Positions 45,701-51,955 of a stretch of DNA of 51,955 nucleotides are shown here, piece after piece. The stretch is from Planctomycetota bacterium (lineage in GTDB: Bacteria > Planctomycetota > UBA1135 > UBA2386), in assembly GCA_947444055.1 (NCBI GenBank), contig CANEYR010000021.1, positions 1 to 51,955 of the forward strand, in the 5' to 3' direction. Position numbers and translations under genes: made by a program. The notes below the pieces were generated by a model. The model was given only the letters and a program-made list of their open reading frames with translations. It searched no databases and was not told the origin of the DNA. The stretch's first letter is position 1. Every line of letters begins with the position of its first letter.

Positions 45701-45860
45701 GATTGGGCACAAACTGCACTTGGTCGAGCGTCGCTTCGACCGCCGCCGTCCCGGCCCTGGCAGCGTTCGACGGCATCGGCGTCTGGCCGCGAGCCGGACC
45801 GGCATCGCGGACACCCAGAGTGACCGCAAACAAGGCGCAGAGGATTGCAAGCAAACGCAT
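42792..45860 (-). CDS. Giant secreted SBBP-repeat protein with dockerin and IPT/TIG-like end
   Basis: Protein of 1022 residues. ATG 45860 gives a signal peptide (MRLLAILCALFAVTLGVRDAGPARGQ). Residues about 40-290 resemble the N-terminal domain that precedes SBBP repeats (FVPNRGQWAEAVRFAAIGD, RHFFVGNDRRRWQSGVPSYERV). Residues about 285-745 are a long series of beta-propeller-like SBBP repeats, each with FSTYLGG and DFPVTPG-type signatures. A type I dockerin with two calcium loops (DMDRDGTRTVVDLR, DVDGDGAITMVDMQ) lies at about 890-945, and an IPT/TIG-like strand domain closes the chain. It probably sits on the cell surface, perhaps docking to cohesin-like partners. It is followed by overlapping thiD. 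Confidence 0.83.
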   Translation of the reverse strand: MRLLAILCALFAVTLGVRDAGPARGQTPMPSNAARAGTAAVEATLDQVQFVPNRGQWAEAVRFAAIGDSMAWLHDDGYTLRFERWSAPRPDDRRTPREQSGCVVRTRFLAAQSPTFEPQTQLATQRHFFVGNDRRRWQSGVPSYERVIARGVYAGIDVVFRPLPAERRGPFEYDLLLAPGADLARFAAQCEGVDELRIDAAGRLCAKIAAAAGDYELVQEAPVAWQCTPNGQRPLPVAFRLLDAKTYGFVAADLDPRWQAVVDPGVVWGTFLGGGLTDSVNALRWREGVGVWCAGWASSTDFPTTPGAYRTTGGADAFVARLNDAGTTLQFSTYLGGLRAEEVRGLDLGPGDTPTVVGYTQSPNFPVTPAALQPTYGGASLFLDVGDGFLTRLSAAGDQLLSSTYLGGLYDDVAEDVVVDPTGVATVAGWTSSPNFPVTPGVFQPVLAGVPGVTTDGFITRVAANAQSLVFSTYVGGFFNDQFVAIDRDPVSNQPVACGWTFATDYPTTPNVVRPAPSGAADGIVTRLSSNGATATFSTYLGGLDQDFALCVNAAPDGTIWVGGTTASSNFPVTLNVPQGSKSGGTDGFVTQLSANGQTLVFSTFLGSPSGDKVRGIDVSTAGIAVVGEAGAGFPVTLDAVQGVHSGGNLDAFLTFLTNGGSTITYSTYLGGTNQDVLDCVTLSNSGIAVVGGFTFSADFPIAPASYQPLLRGVEDGVVLKFDLVTSFGDSLIVTSDPVDAAARVQEGEHELLAVSLQNVTARELVLDAVNVLVAGAGDAPSRLTALRIYRDEVGSTASPTLVAGPLPVLVDNRETAVLLSGCTIPANGTVRLRLVGDLLADPSGASAEIALTIASTNSWNLRAVGSGVGPDVRVAAPGRADGRVLVIGELPGDMDRDGTRTVVDLRRQIVQLGSIERAADVDGDGAITMVDMQATRQALLGRATIFTTPALIPRGAWFTLAGLFPDWRSATVTLGGQALALGSATPRELTFFVPPTQLVGTQELTVSNVGRLALASLVQVQ

Positions 45861-45864
45861 GGCA

Positions 45865-45909
45865 GGCGAAGCAGCATACGGCACGAACCCCGTCGTGGCT
45901 GCCTTCGCC
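45865..45909 (-). promoter_or_regulatory. Nested hairpin between the DHH gene and the SBBP gene
   Basis: GGCGAAGCAGC (45865-45875) pairs with GCTGCCTTCGCC (45898-45909) with one bulged C. An inner CACGA/TCGTG stem (45882-45886, 45893-45897) lies within. The structure sits 17 bp past the stop of the DHH gene and 4 bp before the SBBP gene start. It is either a terminator for the first or a translational control hairpin for the second. Confidence 0.45.
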
Positions 45910-45926
45910 AGCATCGGTCGGGGGCG

Positions 45927-47000
45927 CTAGTCCTCGAGGTCGCCGAGAACCGCGGCGTTGCCACCGGCAGCACCCATGGCACGGAGCACATTGCGCTCGA
46001 GCCGCCGTTCCAAGCGCCGCAGGGCCCGCGCGTCACCCGATTCGAGCTGAACCGAACCACCAGCAACCGAGCCGTGCCCGCCGCACGAGGCCTTTTCGCC
46101 TTCCAAGCCAGCGCGGATCAGCGACCACGCGTCGACTCCGATCTCGGTGCGCACGGAGATGTAGTAACTGGTGCCGACGAGCCCGCCGCAAAACACCGCA
46201 CGCACGCCTTCCATGCGCAGCAGCATGTCGGCGACTTCCGCCACCATCTCCGCACTGGAAGTGCTGCCGAGCGAGCACAAGGTCACCCCGTCGTAGAGGC
46301 GAACCTTCGAGAGCGCCTGCTTCAGGGCCTGGAAGTACGCCACCGGCAAGCGTGGATTGGTGATGGCCGCCAGTTTTTGGCGATCGATGCGCGGCGACAA
46401 GAACTCCGTCGCCTGCAAGTCGAGCGCGCTGACGTTGCGCGACAGGTCCGCAGTATCCGTGCGAATGCCATACGCCATGGCGGTAGCAGCCTGGATGCTG
46501 GGCACCACACCGGCCGCAAGCAGATGGCAGGCGACGATCGAACTAGTCGCGCCGATCTCCGGCCGCACTTCGAAGAACGCGATGTTCGCGAGCCCAAGCT
46601 CCGCATCCGAACACACGTGGTGGTCGATCACGATGTCGACGACCAGACCAGGCGGCACGAACGTGTGGCCAAAGCCCGGCTGGGTGTCGACCATGGCGAA
46701 GCAATCGAAGTCGGCCAAACGCAGGTCTTCGAGCCGATCCATCTCGATGCCGAGTTCGCGAACCATCGCTTGGTTCTCGGCGCGCAGAATCTTGCCGGTG
46801 ATCGCCAGCCGGCTCGGAATGCCGGCCGCCATCTTGGCGAACTCCTGCAAGCCAACGGCACCACCCAGCGAATCCGGATCGGGGTTGTTGTGAGTGAGCA
46901 CCAACAGGCGCTTGCGGCTTCGCAACAAGTCGCGCAACTCCTGCGTGCGCGTCGAGCCTGCGACTTTGGCGGCTGGCGTGGCCAACGAAGGAGGGTTCAT
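45927..47000 (-). CDS. DHH family phosphoesterase
   Basis: Protein of 357 residues from ATG 47000; a short in-frame extension upstream is possible. The DHH signature is clear: LVLTHNNPDPDS (His37, Asp41, Asp43), a CFAMVDTQPG second motif, and VIDHH for the third. The DHHA1 C-terminal domain has CGGHGSVAGGSV with the glycine-rich substrate loop. Such enzymes degrade nanoRNA, pAp or cyclic dinucleotides; the compact form resembles NrnA. It is transcribed with the SBBP gene 66 bp downstream, or terminated between. Confidence 0.85.
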   Translation of the reverse strand: MNPPSLATPAAKVAGSTRTQELRDLLRSRKRLLVLTHNNPDPDSLGGAVGLQEFAKMAAGIPSRLAITGKILRAENQAMVRELGIEMDRLEDLRLADFDCFAMVDTQPGFGHTFVPPGLVVDIVIDHHVCSDAELGLANIAFFEVRPEIGATSSIVACHLLAAGVVPSIQAATAMAYGIRTDTADLSRNVSALDLQATEFLSPRIDRQKLAAITNPRLPVAYFQALKQALSKVRLYDGVTLCSLGSTSSAEMVAEVADMLLRMEGVRAVFCGGLVGTSYYISVRTEIGVDAWSLIRAGLEGEKASCGGHGSVAGGSVQLESGDARALRRLERRLERNVLRAMGAAGGNAAVLGDLED

Positions 47001-47073
47001 GGGGTGAGGGTTTGGCCGCACGCTCTGGTCACACTACGCACCAGCATCGGTCGATCGGCCAGTAACCCTGCAG

Positions 47074-47967
47074 CTAGAGGCCGAACTTGTCGAGGCAGGA
47101 ACGGATGCCGGGTAACTCCGCGGGAGGGATCGCAACATCGAGTTCAAGCACCACCGGCATGGGCGAACCGGTGCGAGGTACATAGGTGGCTAGCAGGCTG
47201 TAGTCCACCCCACCGGCCCCGGGAGGAAGGTACAGACCATCGCTCGATCCGTCACCTAAGCTCATTCCTCGACAACGGTTACCAAAGCTCTCCAACCACT
47301 CTCCCTGAGCTTCCAGGCCGATCTGGTGGCGGCGCGCGCAAACCGCCGCATCGTGCCAATACCCGAGCCGCAGGTTGGCGAGGTCCTCATAGATGTTCTG
47401 CATCGCGGCGAGGCCGGCGACCGACCTCAAACTGCGCCCCTGGGTCAGACAGAACTCGATGTCTGGCATGGACTTGACTAGCTGAAATAGCTCGCGGCAA
47501 ACGCGATCGAGGGCGCCGTTGCGACCGACCTTGGCGCGCGCCGTCAGCGCCTCGACCCGCGGCTGCGTCCAGTCGTAGCTGGGGTCGCCAAGGTCTTCGC
47601 CTTCCACGTCGCCCATGACAGGAATGACCCCGGGATCGATGACGACGAGGGGGCACTTCACTTGGCGAGCGATGGCGGCCGCGGCGTGAACGACCTTGGC
47701 CGCGGCCTGCCGTTCGCCGTCCTTCGCTGACGCCATGCCAGCGAGACCGGAATGCTCCGCCCCTGGATAGGTCGCGCGCACGGCGCCAAAACGGAAGGGC
47801 AAGTCCGCGGCCGCGTGCCCCAAGGCCGCCCAATCGAGCGCCCGTGGGCCAGGTGACACGGCCAAGCCAGCAAAGCGCGCCTCAAGAACATTCACCAACA
47901 GACGGCGCGGATCGGACGGCCCGTGAACGGACGCCCAGGCCGACGCGAGGAATCTTTGCACATGCAT
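47074..47967 (-). CDS. TIM-barrel sugar phosphate isomerase/epimerase-like protein
   Basis: Protein of 297 residues. The xylose-isomerase-like barrel is suggested by AGLAVSPGPRALDWAALG, CPLVVIDPG, DIEFCLTQGR, RLGYWHDAAVCARRHQIGLEAQGEWLESFGNR, YLPPGAGGVDYSLLATYV and a terminal PVVLELDVAI. The YWHD and LPPGxGxVDY features match the metal-site and end strands of the AP-endonuclease-2-type family. The reaction is unknown. It is divergent from a coiled-coil lipoprotein gene. Confidence 0.68.
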   Translation of the reverse strand: MHVQRFLASAWASVHGPSDPRRLLVNVLEARFAGLAVSPGPRALDWAALGHAAADLPFRFGAVRATYPGAEHSGLAGMASAKDGERQAAAKVVHAAAAIARQVKCPLVVIDPGVIPVMGDVEGEDLGDPSYDWTQPRVEALTARAKVGRNGALDRVCRELFQLVKSMPDIEFCLTQGRSLRSVAGLAAMQNIYEDLANLRLGYWHDAAVCARRHQIGLEAQGEWLESFGNRCRGMSLGDGSSDGLYLPPGAGGVDYSLLATYVPRTGSPMPVVLELDVAIPPAELPGIRSCLDKFGL

Positions 47968-48047
47968 TGTGGATGCTTTTCCAAGACGGCGTGCGCGCGG
48001 TAGGGTGCCCTCGTTGGATTGTTTCCAAACGTAGCGGAGACCCCCCG

Positions 48048-49523
48048 ATGAACAGAAGTCTCGTGTTGCCTGCCTTGATCTTGCTCTCCGGCCTGGTCGG
48101 ATGCCGCGCTCAGGAGGATCGCAAGACCCTGCAGAACTCGGTCACCAAACTCGAGCAGCGGCTGACGCGCATGGACGACTACCTCAAGTCGCTGCAGCAG
48201 GGCCAGACCCAGGAGAAGGAGGCACAGCAAGACGCCCTCAAGAAGCGGGAGGAGGAGGTCACGAAACTGCGCGAACTGCTGACCCAGCACGAGCGCGCCG
48301 CCAAGGAGATGGCCCAGGCCACTGAGAAGGCGAACACCAACCTCGTCAAGTCGATGAAGGACGCGCAGCAGAAACTGGCGAACGACCAAGAGCAGGCTCG
48401 GCGCGAGCTCGACACGGCGACCCTGCAAGCCAAGCGCCAGCTCGACGAAGCGCGGGCGCAAGCGAAGAAGCAGTCCGAAAGCGAACGCGCCGCCATGCAG
48501 GCCGAGTTGAATGCGGCGCGCGATCAGGCTCGACGCCAAGAAGCCGCGGCGCGACAGCAAAGCGAGAAGGGGCATGCGGAAGCCAAGGCTCGCGAAGAAC
48601 AAACGAGAGCGATGGCCGCGCATCTGAAGGCCACGCAACAAGAAGTCGAGAAACGCGCCAGCGACCAACAGGACGCCCGCCGGAGCCTCGAAGCCGCGAA
48701 GCAAGAACTCGAAGCGATGCGGGCTCAGCTCACCAAGGCGGCCGCGGCAGGCAATCGGCGCGGCGACGACCGCATGCAGGCGATCGAACGCTTGACGGCC
48801 GAACGCCGCGAAGTGCAAGCGCTGCGCCGCGCCGTGCAGGAAGACATCAGCCGCGCCACCCAGGACCAAAACCAAGACCGCGCTCGCAGCGAGCAAGACG
48901 GCGAGAAACGCGAACGCGAGATGAACAAGCTGCGCGAGGAGAATGAGCGCCTGCGCAACCAACTCGAAACCATGACGCGCGATGCCGTGCGCGCGCAGGC
49001 GAGCGCCGCGGCCATCAAGACGGACCGCAAGCCAGAGGGCGGCGTGCACGCGTTCACCATGGCCGCGCCCAAGTTTGTCGCCGCCGCCGACGCTCCTCAC
49101 CCTCCAGCACCCAAGCCCCCCGCCACGCCCACCATGCCGCACGCCGCTGGTGGCAACCCGATGGTGGTGAACATCGAAGGCTCCGAGGTGCACTTCCACT
49201 TCCACGGCAACAACGCACCGGTGATCCACACGACTGCCAAGCCTTCGAGCCCGGCAGCCATGTCCGTCCCGGTGCTGCCGCCAGCAACGCAGCTCAAGCT
49301 GAGCGCGCCGGCCACCCTCGACAACGTGGCGCCGCGATCGGTGCGTGTTCGCAGCGCCGAGCTGGACGCGCGCCCAGCCCTGCGAGTGCGCACTGGCGAC
49401 GGTGAGCCGCCTGCCGAGAAGCCGAAGGTCGAGAAGCTGAAGGTCGAGAAGAAGAGCGAGAAGAAGATCAACGACGAGGAGTTGCTCGACAGCGTCGTGC
49501 AGATCCTGATGGGTTGCTTCTAG
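48048..49523 (+). CDS. Coiled-coil lipoprotein
   Basis: Protein of 491 residues. ATG 48048, preceded by GGAGA, gives a lipoprotein leader ending SGLVGC. Residues about 25-330 are an almost unbroken coiled coil (LEQRLTRMDDYLKSLQQGQ, then heptads of Gln, Lys, Glu and Ala). A Pro-rich segment follows (about 350-380), with the strand VNIEGSEVHFHFHGN and a basic-acidic linker. The chain ends in a separate short motif, NDEELLDSVVQILMGCF. The design suggests an envelope spacer or trafficking protein anchored at one end; the last ten residues may bind a partner. It converges with the sigma factor gene. Confidence 0.68.
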   Translation: MNRSLVLPALILLSGLVGCRAQEDRKTLQNSVTKLEQRLTRMDDYLKSLQQGQTQEKEAQQDALKKREEEVTKLRELLTQHERAAKEMAQATEKANTNLVKSMKDAQQKLANDQEQARRELDTATLQAKRQLDEARAQAKKQSESERAAMQAELNAARDQARRQEAAARQQSEKGHAEAKAREEQTRAMAAHLKATQQEVEKRASDQQDARRSLEAAKQELEAMRAQLTKAAAAGNRRGDDRMQAIERLTAERREVQALRRAVQEDISRATQDQNQDRARSEQDGEKREREMNKLREENERLRNQLETMTRDAVRAQASAAAIKTDRKPEGGVHAFTMAAPKFVAAADAPHPPAPKPPATPTMPHAAGGNPMVVNIEGSEVHFHFHGNNAPVIHTTAKPSSPAAMSVPVLPPATQLKLSAPATLDNVAPRSVRVRSAELDARPALRVRTGDGEPPAEKPKVEKLKVEKKSEKKINDEELLDSVVQILMGCF

Positions 49524-49552
49524 GTTGCACTAGCGCCGTCAGGCATCGAACG

Positions 49553-49578
49553 GGCGCCGTCACTCATTGAACGGCGCC
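49553..49578. terminator. Stem-loop between converging genes
   Basis: GGCGCCGT (49553-49560) and ACGGCGCC (49571-49578) form a GC-rich 8-bp stem with a 10-nt loop. It overlaps the sigma factor stop and lies 30 bp beyond the coiled-coil gene stop. It may serve both strands; no T-run is present. Confidence 0.35.
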
Positions 49579-50192
49579 ATCAGTTCCTGCAGTCGGTGCA
49601 ACGCCCGCATGTGCAGCGACCGCACAGTGACTTCCTTGGTGTAGCCAAGCATCGGCATGATTTCGGCGAAGCTCTTGCCCTGGAAGAGGCGTAGTTCGAG
49701 CACGCGCTTGTGCTTGTCGCTGAGTTCGCCGAGCGCCTTCTGCAGGGAATCGCGCAGCTCCTGGTAGCGCACCAGCATGCTCTGCCGCGGAAAGCGATTG
49801 TCGGCGAAGCGGTCGCGCCCGCCGGTCTCGTCAAAATCACTCAGCAGCTTCTGCTTGCCGCCACCGCGCTTCTTGGCGCGCGTGCGCCGCCAGTAATCGT
49901 TGAGCTTGCGATGCGCGACCATGCGCACCCAGCCCGAGAACGACGCCCCGGGCTCGACCTTGAACTCGTGGATGTCGCGGAACACCTGCAACAACACTTC
50001 CTGGGTCACGTCTTCGAGGCTCTTGTCGATCGGCATGTTCTGGCCGTGCGTAGCCTCGGCAACCCAACGCACCATCTTGTTGTGCAGGTTGCTCCACGAC
50101 AGATCGGCGTCGCCTTCTCCTTGCACGTTCTTCACGTGGCGCAAGGTGCTCGACAGCGGCTCAACAGGTTCTTCCGGCTCCTTGGGGACCAT
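49560..50192 (-). CDS. ECF-like RNA polymerase sigma factor
   Basis: Protein of 210 residues from ATG 50192. Region 2 reads EDVTQEVLLQVFRDIHEFKVEPGASFSGWVRMVAHRKLNDYWRRTRAKKR, and region 4 is LQKALGELSDKHKRVLELRLFQGKSFAEIMPMLG with a helix-turn-helix ending TVRSLHMRALHRLQEL. There is no region 3, so it is the sigma-70 ECF class; the N-terminal 45 residues (PEEPVEPLSSTLRHV) are extra. No anti-sigma gene is adjacent. It is divergent from the Ppx/GppA gene by 84 bp. Confidence 0.88.
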   Translation of the reverse strand: MVPKEPEEPVEPLSSTLRHVKNVQGEGDADLSWSNLHNKMVRWVAEATHGQNMPIDKSLEDVTQEVLLQVFRDIHEFKVEPGASFSGWVRMVAHRKLNDYWRRTRAKKRGGGKQKLLSDFDETGGRDRFADNRFPRQSMLVRYQELRDSLQKALGELSDKHKRVLELRLFQGKSFAEIMPMLGYTKEVTVRSLHMRALHRLQELMAPFNE

Positions 50193-50276
50193 GATGCTCG
50201 CCAGCTTACTGCGAACATGCCCACCGACCGAACTGCAGCTTCTGTTGCTCGCGGCGATCGCTAGCCTGACCCGCTC

Positions 50277-51821
50277 ATGGTGGACCAGACTCGGATCGGC
50301 ATTGTTGACATGGGATCGAATGCGATCCGCTTCCTGGTGGCAGAAGCCACGGCAGGCGCCATCGGTGTGCTTGAAAGCCACCGGCTGCCCGCGCGCCTGG
50401 GCCGCGACGTCTTCCACACCGGCCAGATTCCCGAAGCCGGCCTCGCCGAAGTCGTCGACGCCTTCCGCCGTTTTCGCGCCACCTGCGACCGCCTCGGTGT
50501 AGCGCACGTGCGCGCCATCGCGACCTCGGCGATGCGCGATGCGCGCAACCGCGACCTACTCGTCGATCGCGTGCGCGACGCCACCGGCATCGAGATCGAC
50601 GTCATCTCGGGCACGCAGGAGGCGTACCTGCTCAAGCTCGGCGTCGAGACCAAGGTCGACTTGCGACAAGGCCGATCCCTGCTGGTCGACGTCGGCGGTG
50701 GCTCGGTCGAACTGGTGCTAGTCGAGAACGGCCAAGTCATCGGCGCCGACTCGTACCGACTCGGCGCTTTGCGCATGCTGGAAGCGCTGCGCGGGGAAGA
50801 AGCGAGCGGTGAGCAATTCGTCGATCTGCTCAACCAACACCTGAAGAGCCTTGAGCATCGCATCGCCGACCGCTTCGACGCGACGCGCTTCGATCGCGTC
50901 GTCGCGGTCGGCGGCAACATCGAAAGCCTCGCCGACCTCGTGCTGGCACGTTCGCCAGCCCGTCCCGCCAACGGCAACGAGAGCCTTGACGTTGCCGACC
51001 TGCGGCGCGAAGTGCTCGAGCTGGCCAAGCTGACCGTCGCCGAACGCATGGAGAAGCGCGGCCTCAAGATCGACCGGGCCGACACCATCGTTCCGGCTGG
51101 CATCGTCTATCTGCGCTTGGCTGAGCTCGCCGGTGCCGAACGCATGCTGGTGCCCCGCGTCGGCATCAGGGATGGGCTGCTGGTCGAGATCGTCAGCGGG
51201 CACGTGCACGCGTTCGCCGCGGAAGACCACGTCGACGTCGTGCTGTCGTCGTGCCGCGCCATGGGGCGTCGCTTTCACTTCGAAGCCGCGCACGCCGAAG
51301 CCGTGCTGACCCTGGCTCGGCAACTGTTCGACCAGACGAAGGAACTGCACGGGCTCGGCGGCCGCGCCCGCGTGCTGCTGGAAGCTGCGGCCCTGCTGCA
51401 CGACGTCGGTGTCGCGGTGAACAACGACGGCCACCACAAGCATTCGCAGTACTTGATCCAGTCGAGCGAGTTGGTCGGACTCACTGACGAAGAACGCACC
51501 ATCATCGGCTTGCTCGCGCGCTACCACCGCAAAGCGCCGCCGGCGCGCGAGCACGAGGACTTCATGCGTCTGCGCCGCCGCGATCGCACGCTGGTCGAGC
51601 GACTCGCAGCCCTGCTGCGCCTCGCGGATGCACTCGATCGCCAACACGCCAGCATCGTGCGCGGCGTCAGCGTGAAGGTGCTCGCCGATCGCGTCGAACT
51701 ACGGCCCATTCTCGCCAGCGAAGAACGCACGCAACTGACCCTCGAAGGTCGCGCCGTCGAAGAGAAGGGCGCTCTGTTTGCGCAACTGTTCGGCCGCCCG
51801 GCGATGTTGACGCTGGCGTGA
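50277..51821 (+). CDS. Ppx/GppA phosphatase with HD-like C-terminal domain
   Basis: Protein of 514 residues. The actin-fold N-terminus shows GIVDMGSNAIRFLVAE, AIATSAMRDARNRDLLV, VISGTQEAYLLKLG and SLLVDVGGGSVELVLV, followed by RLGALRMLE; these are Ppx/GppA hallmarks. The C-terminal third has an HD-type centre (LLHDVGVAVNNDGHHKHSQYLI, RYHRKAPP). It removes phosphate from polyphosphate or from pppGpp; sequence alone does not separate the two. ATG 50277 opens directly on the fold. It may be expressed divergently with the sigma factor gene. Confidence 0.88.
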   Translation: MVDQTRIGIVDMGSNAIRFLVAEATAGAIGVLESHRLPARLGRDVFHTGQIPEAGLAEVVDAFRRFRATCDRLGVAHVRAIATSAMRDARNRDLLVDRVRDATGIEIDVISGTQEAYLLKLGVETKVDLRQGRSLLVDVGGGSVELVLVENGQVIGADSYRLGALRMLEALRGEEASGEQFVDLLNQHLKSLEHRIADRFDATRFDRVVAVGGNIESLADLVLARSPARPANGNESLDVADLRREVLELAKLTVAERMEKRGLKIDRADTIVPAGIVYLRLAELAGAERMLVPRVGIRDGLLVEIVSGHVHAFAAEDHVDVVLSSCRAMGRRFHFEAAHAEAVLTLARQLFDQTKELHGLGGRARVLLEAAALLHDVGVAVNNDGHHKHSQYLIQSSELVGLTDEERTIIGLLARYHRKAPPAREHEDFMRLRRRDRTLVERLAALLRLADALDRQHASIVRGVSVKVLADRVELRPILASEERTQLTLEGRAVEEKGALFAQLFGRPAMLTLA

Positions 51822-51955
51822 ACACGCGGCCGTCGTTGGCCTGACGCCAACTTGGCGGTGAGCATTCTGCGCAGGCACAGCCCTTGCTCTTGGCCCGCGC
51901 AGTCCTAACCAAGCGAGCCAATCATGCAAAAGAGCAACCAAGCGACCCTTCCCCA
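51822..51955. other. Right edge of window, no supported gene
   Basis: These 134 bp hold a small hairpin and an ATG at 51925 that opens a frame of about 10 residues (MQKSNQATLP) before the window ends. It might be the start of the next plus-strand gene, but no ribosome binding site or other evidence is visible. Confidence 0.2.
51835..51851 (+). terminator. Small stem-loop after the Ppx/GppA gene
   Basis: GTTGGC (51835-51840) and GCCAAC (51846-51851) enclose a CTGAC loop 13 bp after the stop. It is a weak terminator candidate without a T-run. Confidence 0.25.

Noticed and set aside
1..51955. CRISPR array, prophage or insertion sequence
   Set aside because: No regularly spaced repeats, integrase, transposase or phage structural genes were seen.
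51925..51955. Start of a new gene at the right edge
   Set aside because: Only about ten codons remain and no ribosome binding site is visible.

Overview
The window is GC-rich bacterial chromosome that looks like a member of the Planctomycetota. The main evidence is the lineage-typical enzymes near the left end: a PVC-type CxxCH haem-binding dehydrogenase with HEAT repeats, a DUF1501 protein and a DUF1549/DUF1553 (PSD1-type) CxxCH protein. Large secreted beta-rich proteins that share a C-terminal module, a dockerin/SBBP protein, a prenyltransferase-like alpha/alpha-toroid protein and scarce Shine-Dalgarno sequences fit the same picture. I see no phage, insertion sequence, CRISPR array or rRNA. 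Most genes look chromosomal and housekeeping or lineage-specific, with two toxin-antitoxin pairs inserted.

Left part (1-12.1 kb): the 3' end of an unidentified gene, a broken Cache-type sensor remnant, then the PVC-type dehydrogenase (+) converging on the PSD1-DUF1501 operon (-). Next come a ParE/RelE-type toxin-antitoxin pair (-), a possible small gene, a secreted toroid protein (-) and a multi-pass membrane protein (-). Middle left (12.2-14.8 kb, +): a tightly coupled set of an unknown helical protein, a WaaP/InaA-like kinase whose catalytic HxD is lost, a SAM methyltransferase and a small membrane protein.

Middle (14.8-21.6 kb, all -): mqnD (futalosine menaquinone route), a membrane-anchored alpha/beta hydrolase, then a C39-like peptidase, a RimK-type ATP-grasp ligase and a GCS2-type carboxylate-amine ligase. 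The last two are stop/start coupled. These three look like a dedicated amide-bond-forming pathway with a processing or export peptidase, and they are the best candidate here for a poorly characterised biosynthetic system. A DUF4143 AAA ATPase follows, and its start codon lies inside a 49-bp near-perfect inverted repeat.

Centre right (21.6-36 kb, all -): a secreted S8 protease-like protein lacking the normal catalytic Asp motif, a secreted propeller-like protein, and a 1258-residue Ser/Thr-kinase-TPR-GAF-sigma54 AAA-Fis regulator. The regulator is translationally coupled to a DUF4382/DUF5666-like lipoprotein. Two tandem paralogous secreted proteins end this block.

Right part (36-52 kb): pyrC, a small membrane protein, a TPR protein, a Panacea-type antitoxin with a RelE-like toxin, tRNA-Gly(GCC), a long-chain acyl-CoA ligase, thiD coupled to a giant SBBP/dockerin secreted protein, a DHH phosphoesterase, a TIM-barrel sugar isomerase-like protein, a coiled-coil lipoprotein, an ECF-like sigma factor and a Ppx/GppA phosphatase with an HD-like domain.

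The stretch has recurrent structural themes. GTGA, ATGA or TGATG stop/start overlaps couple many gene pairs. Several strong inverted repeats sit on or next to start codons (mqnD, the DUF4143 gene, the SBBP gene and pyrC). All functions are assigned by reading the sequence without database searches.
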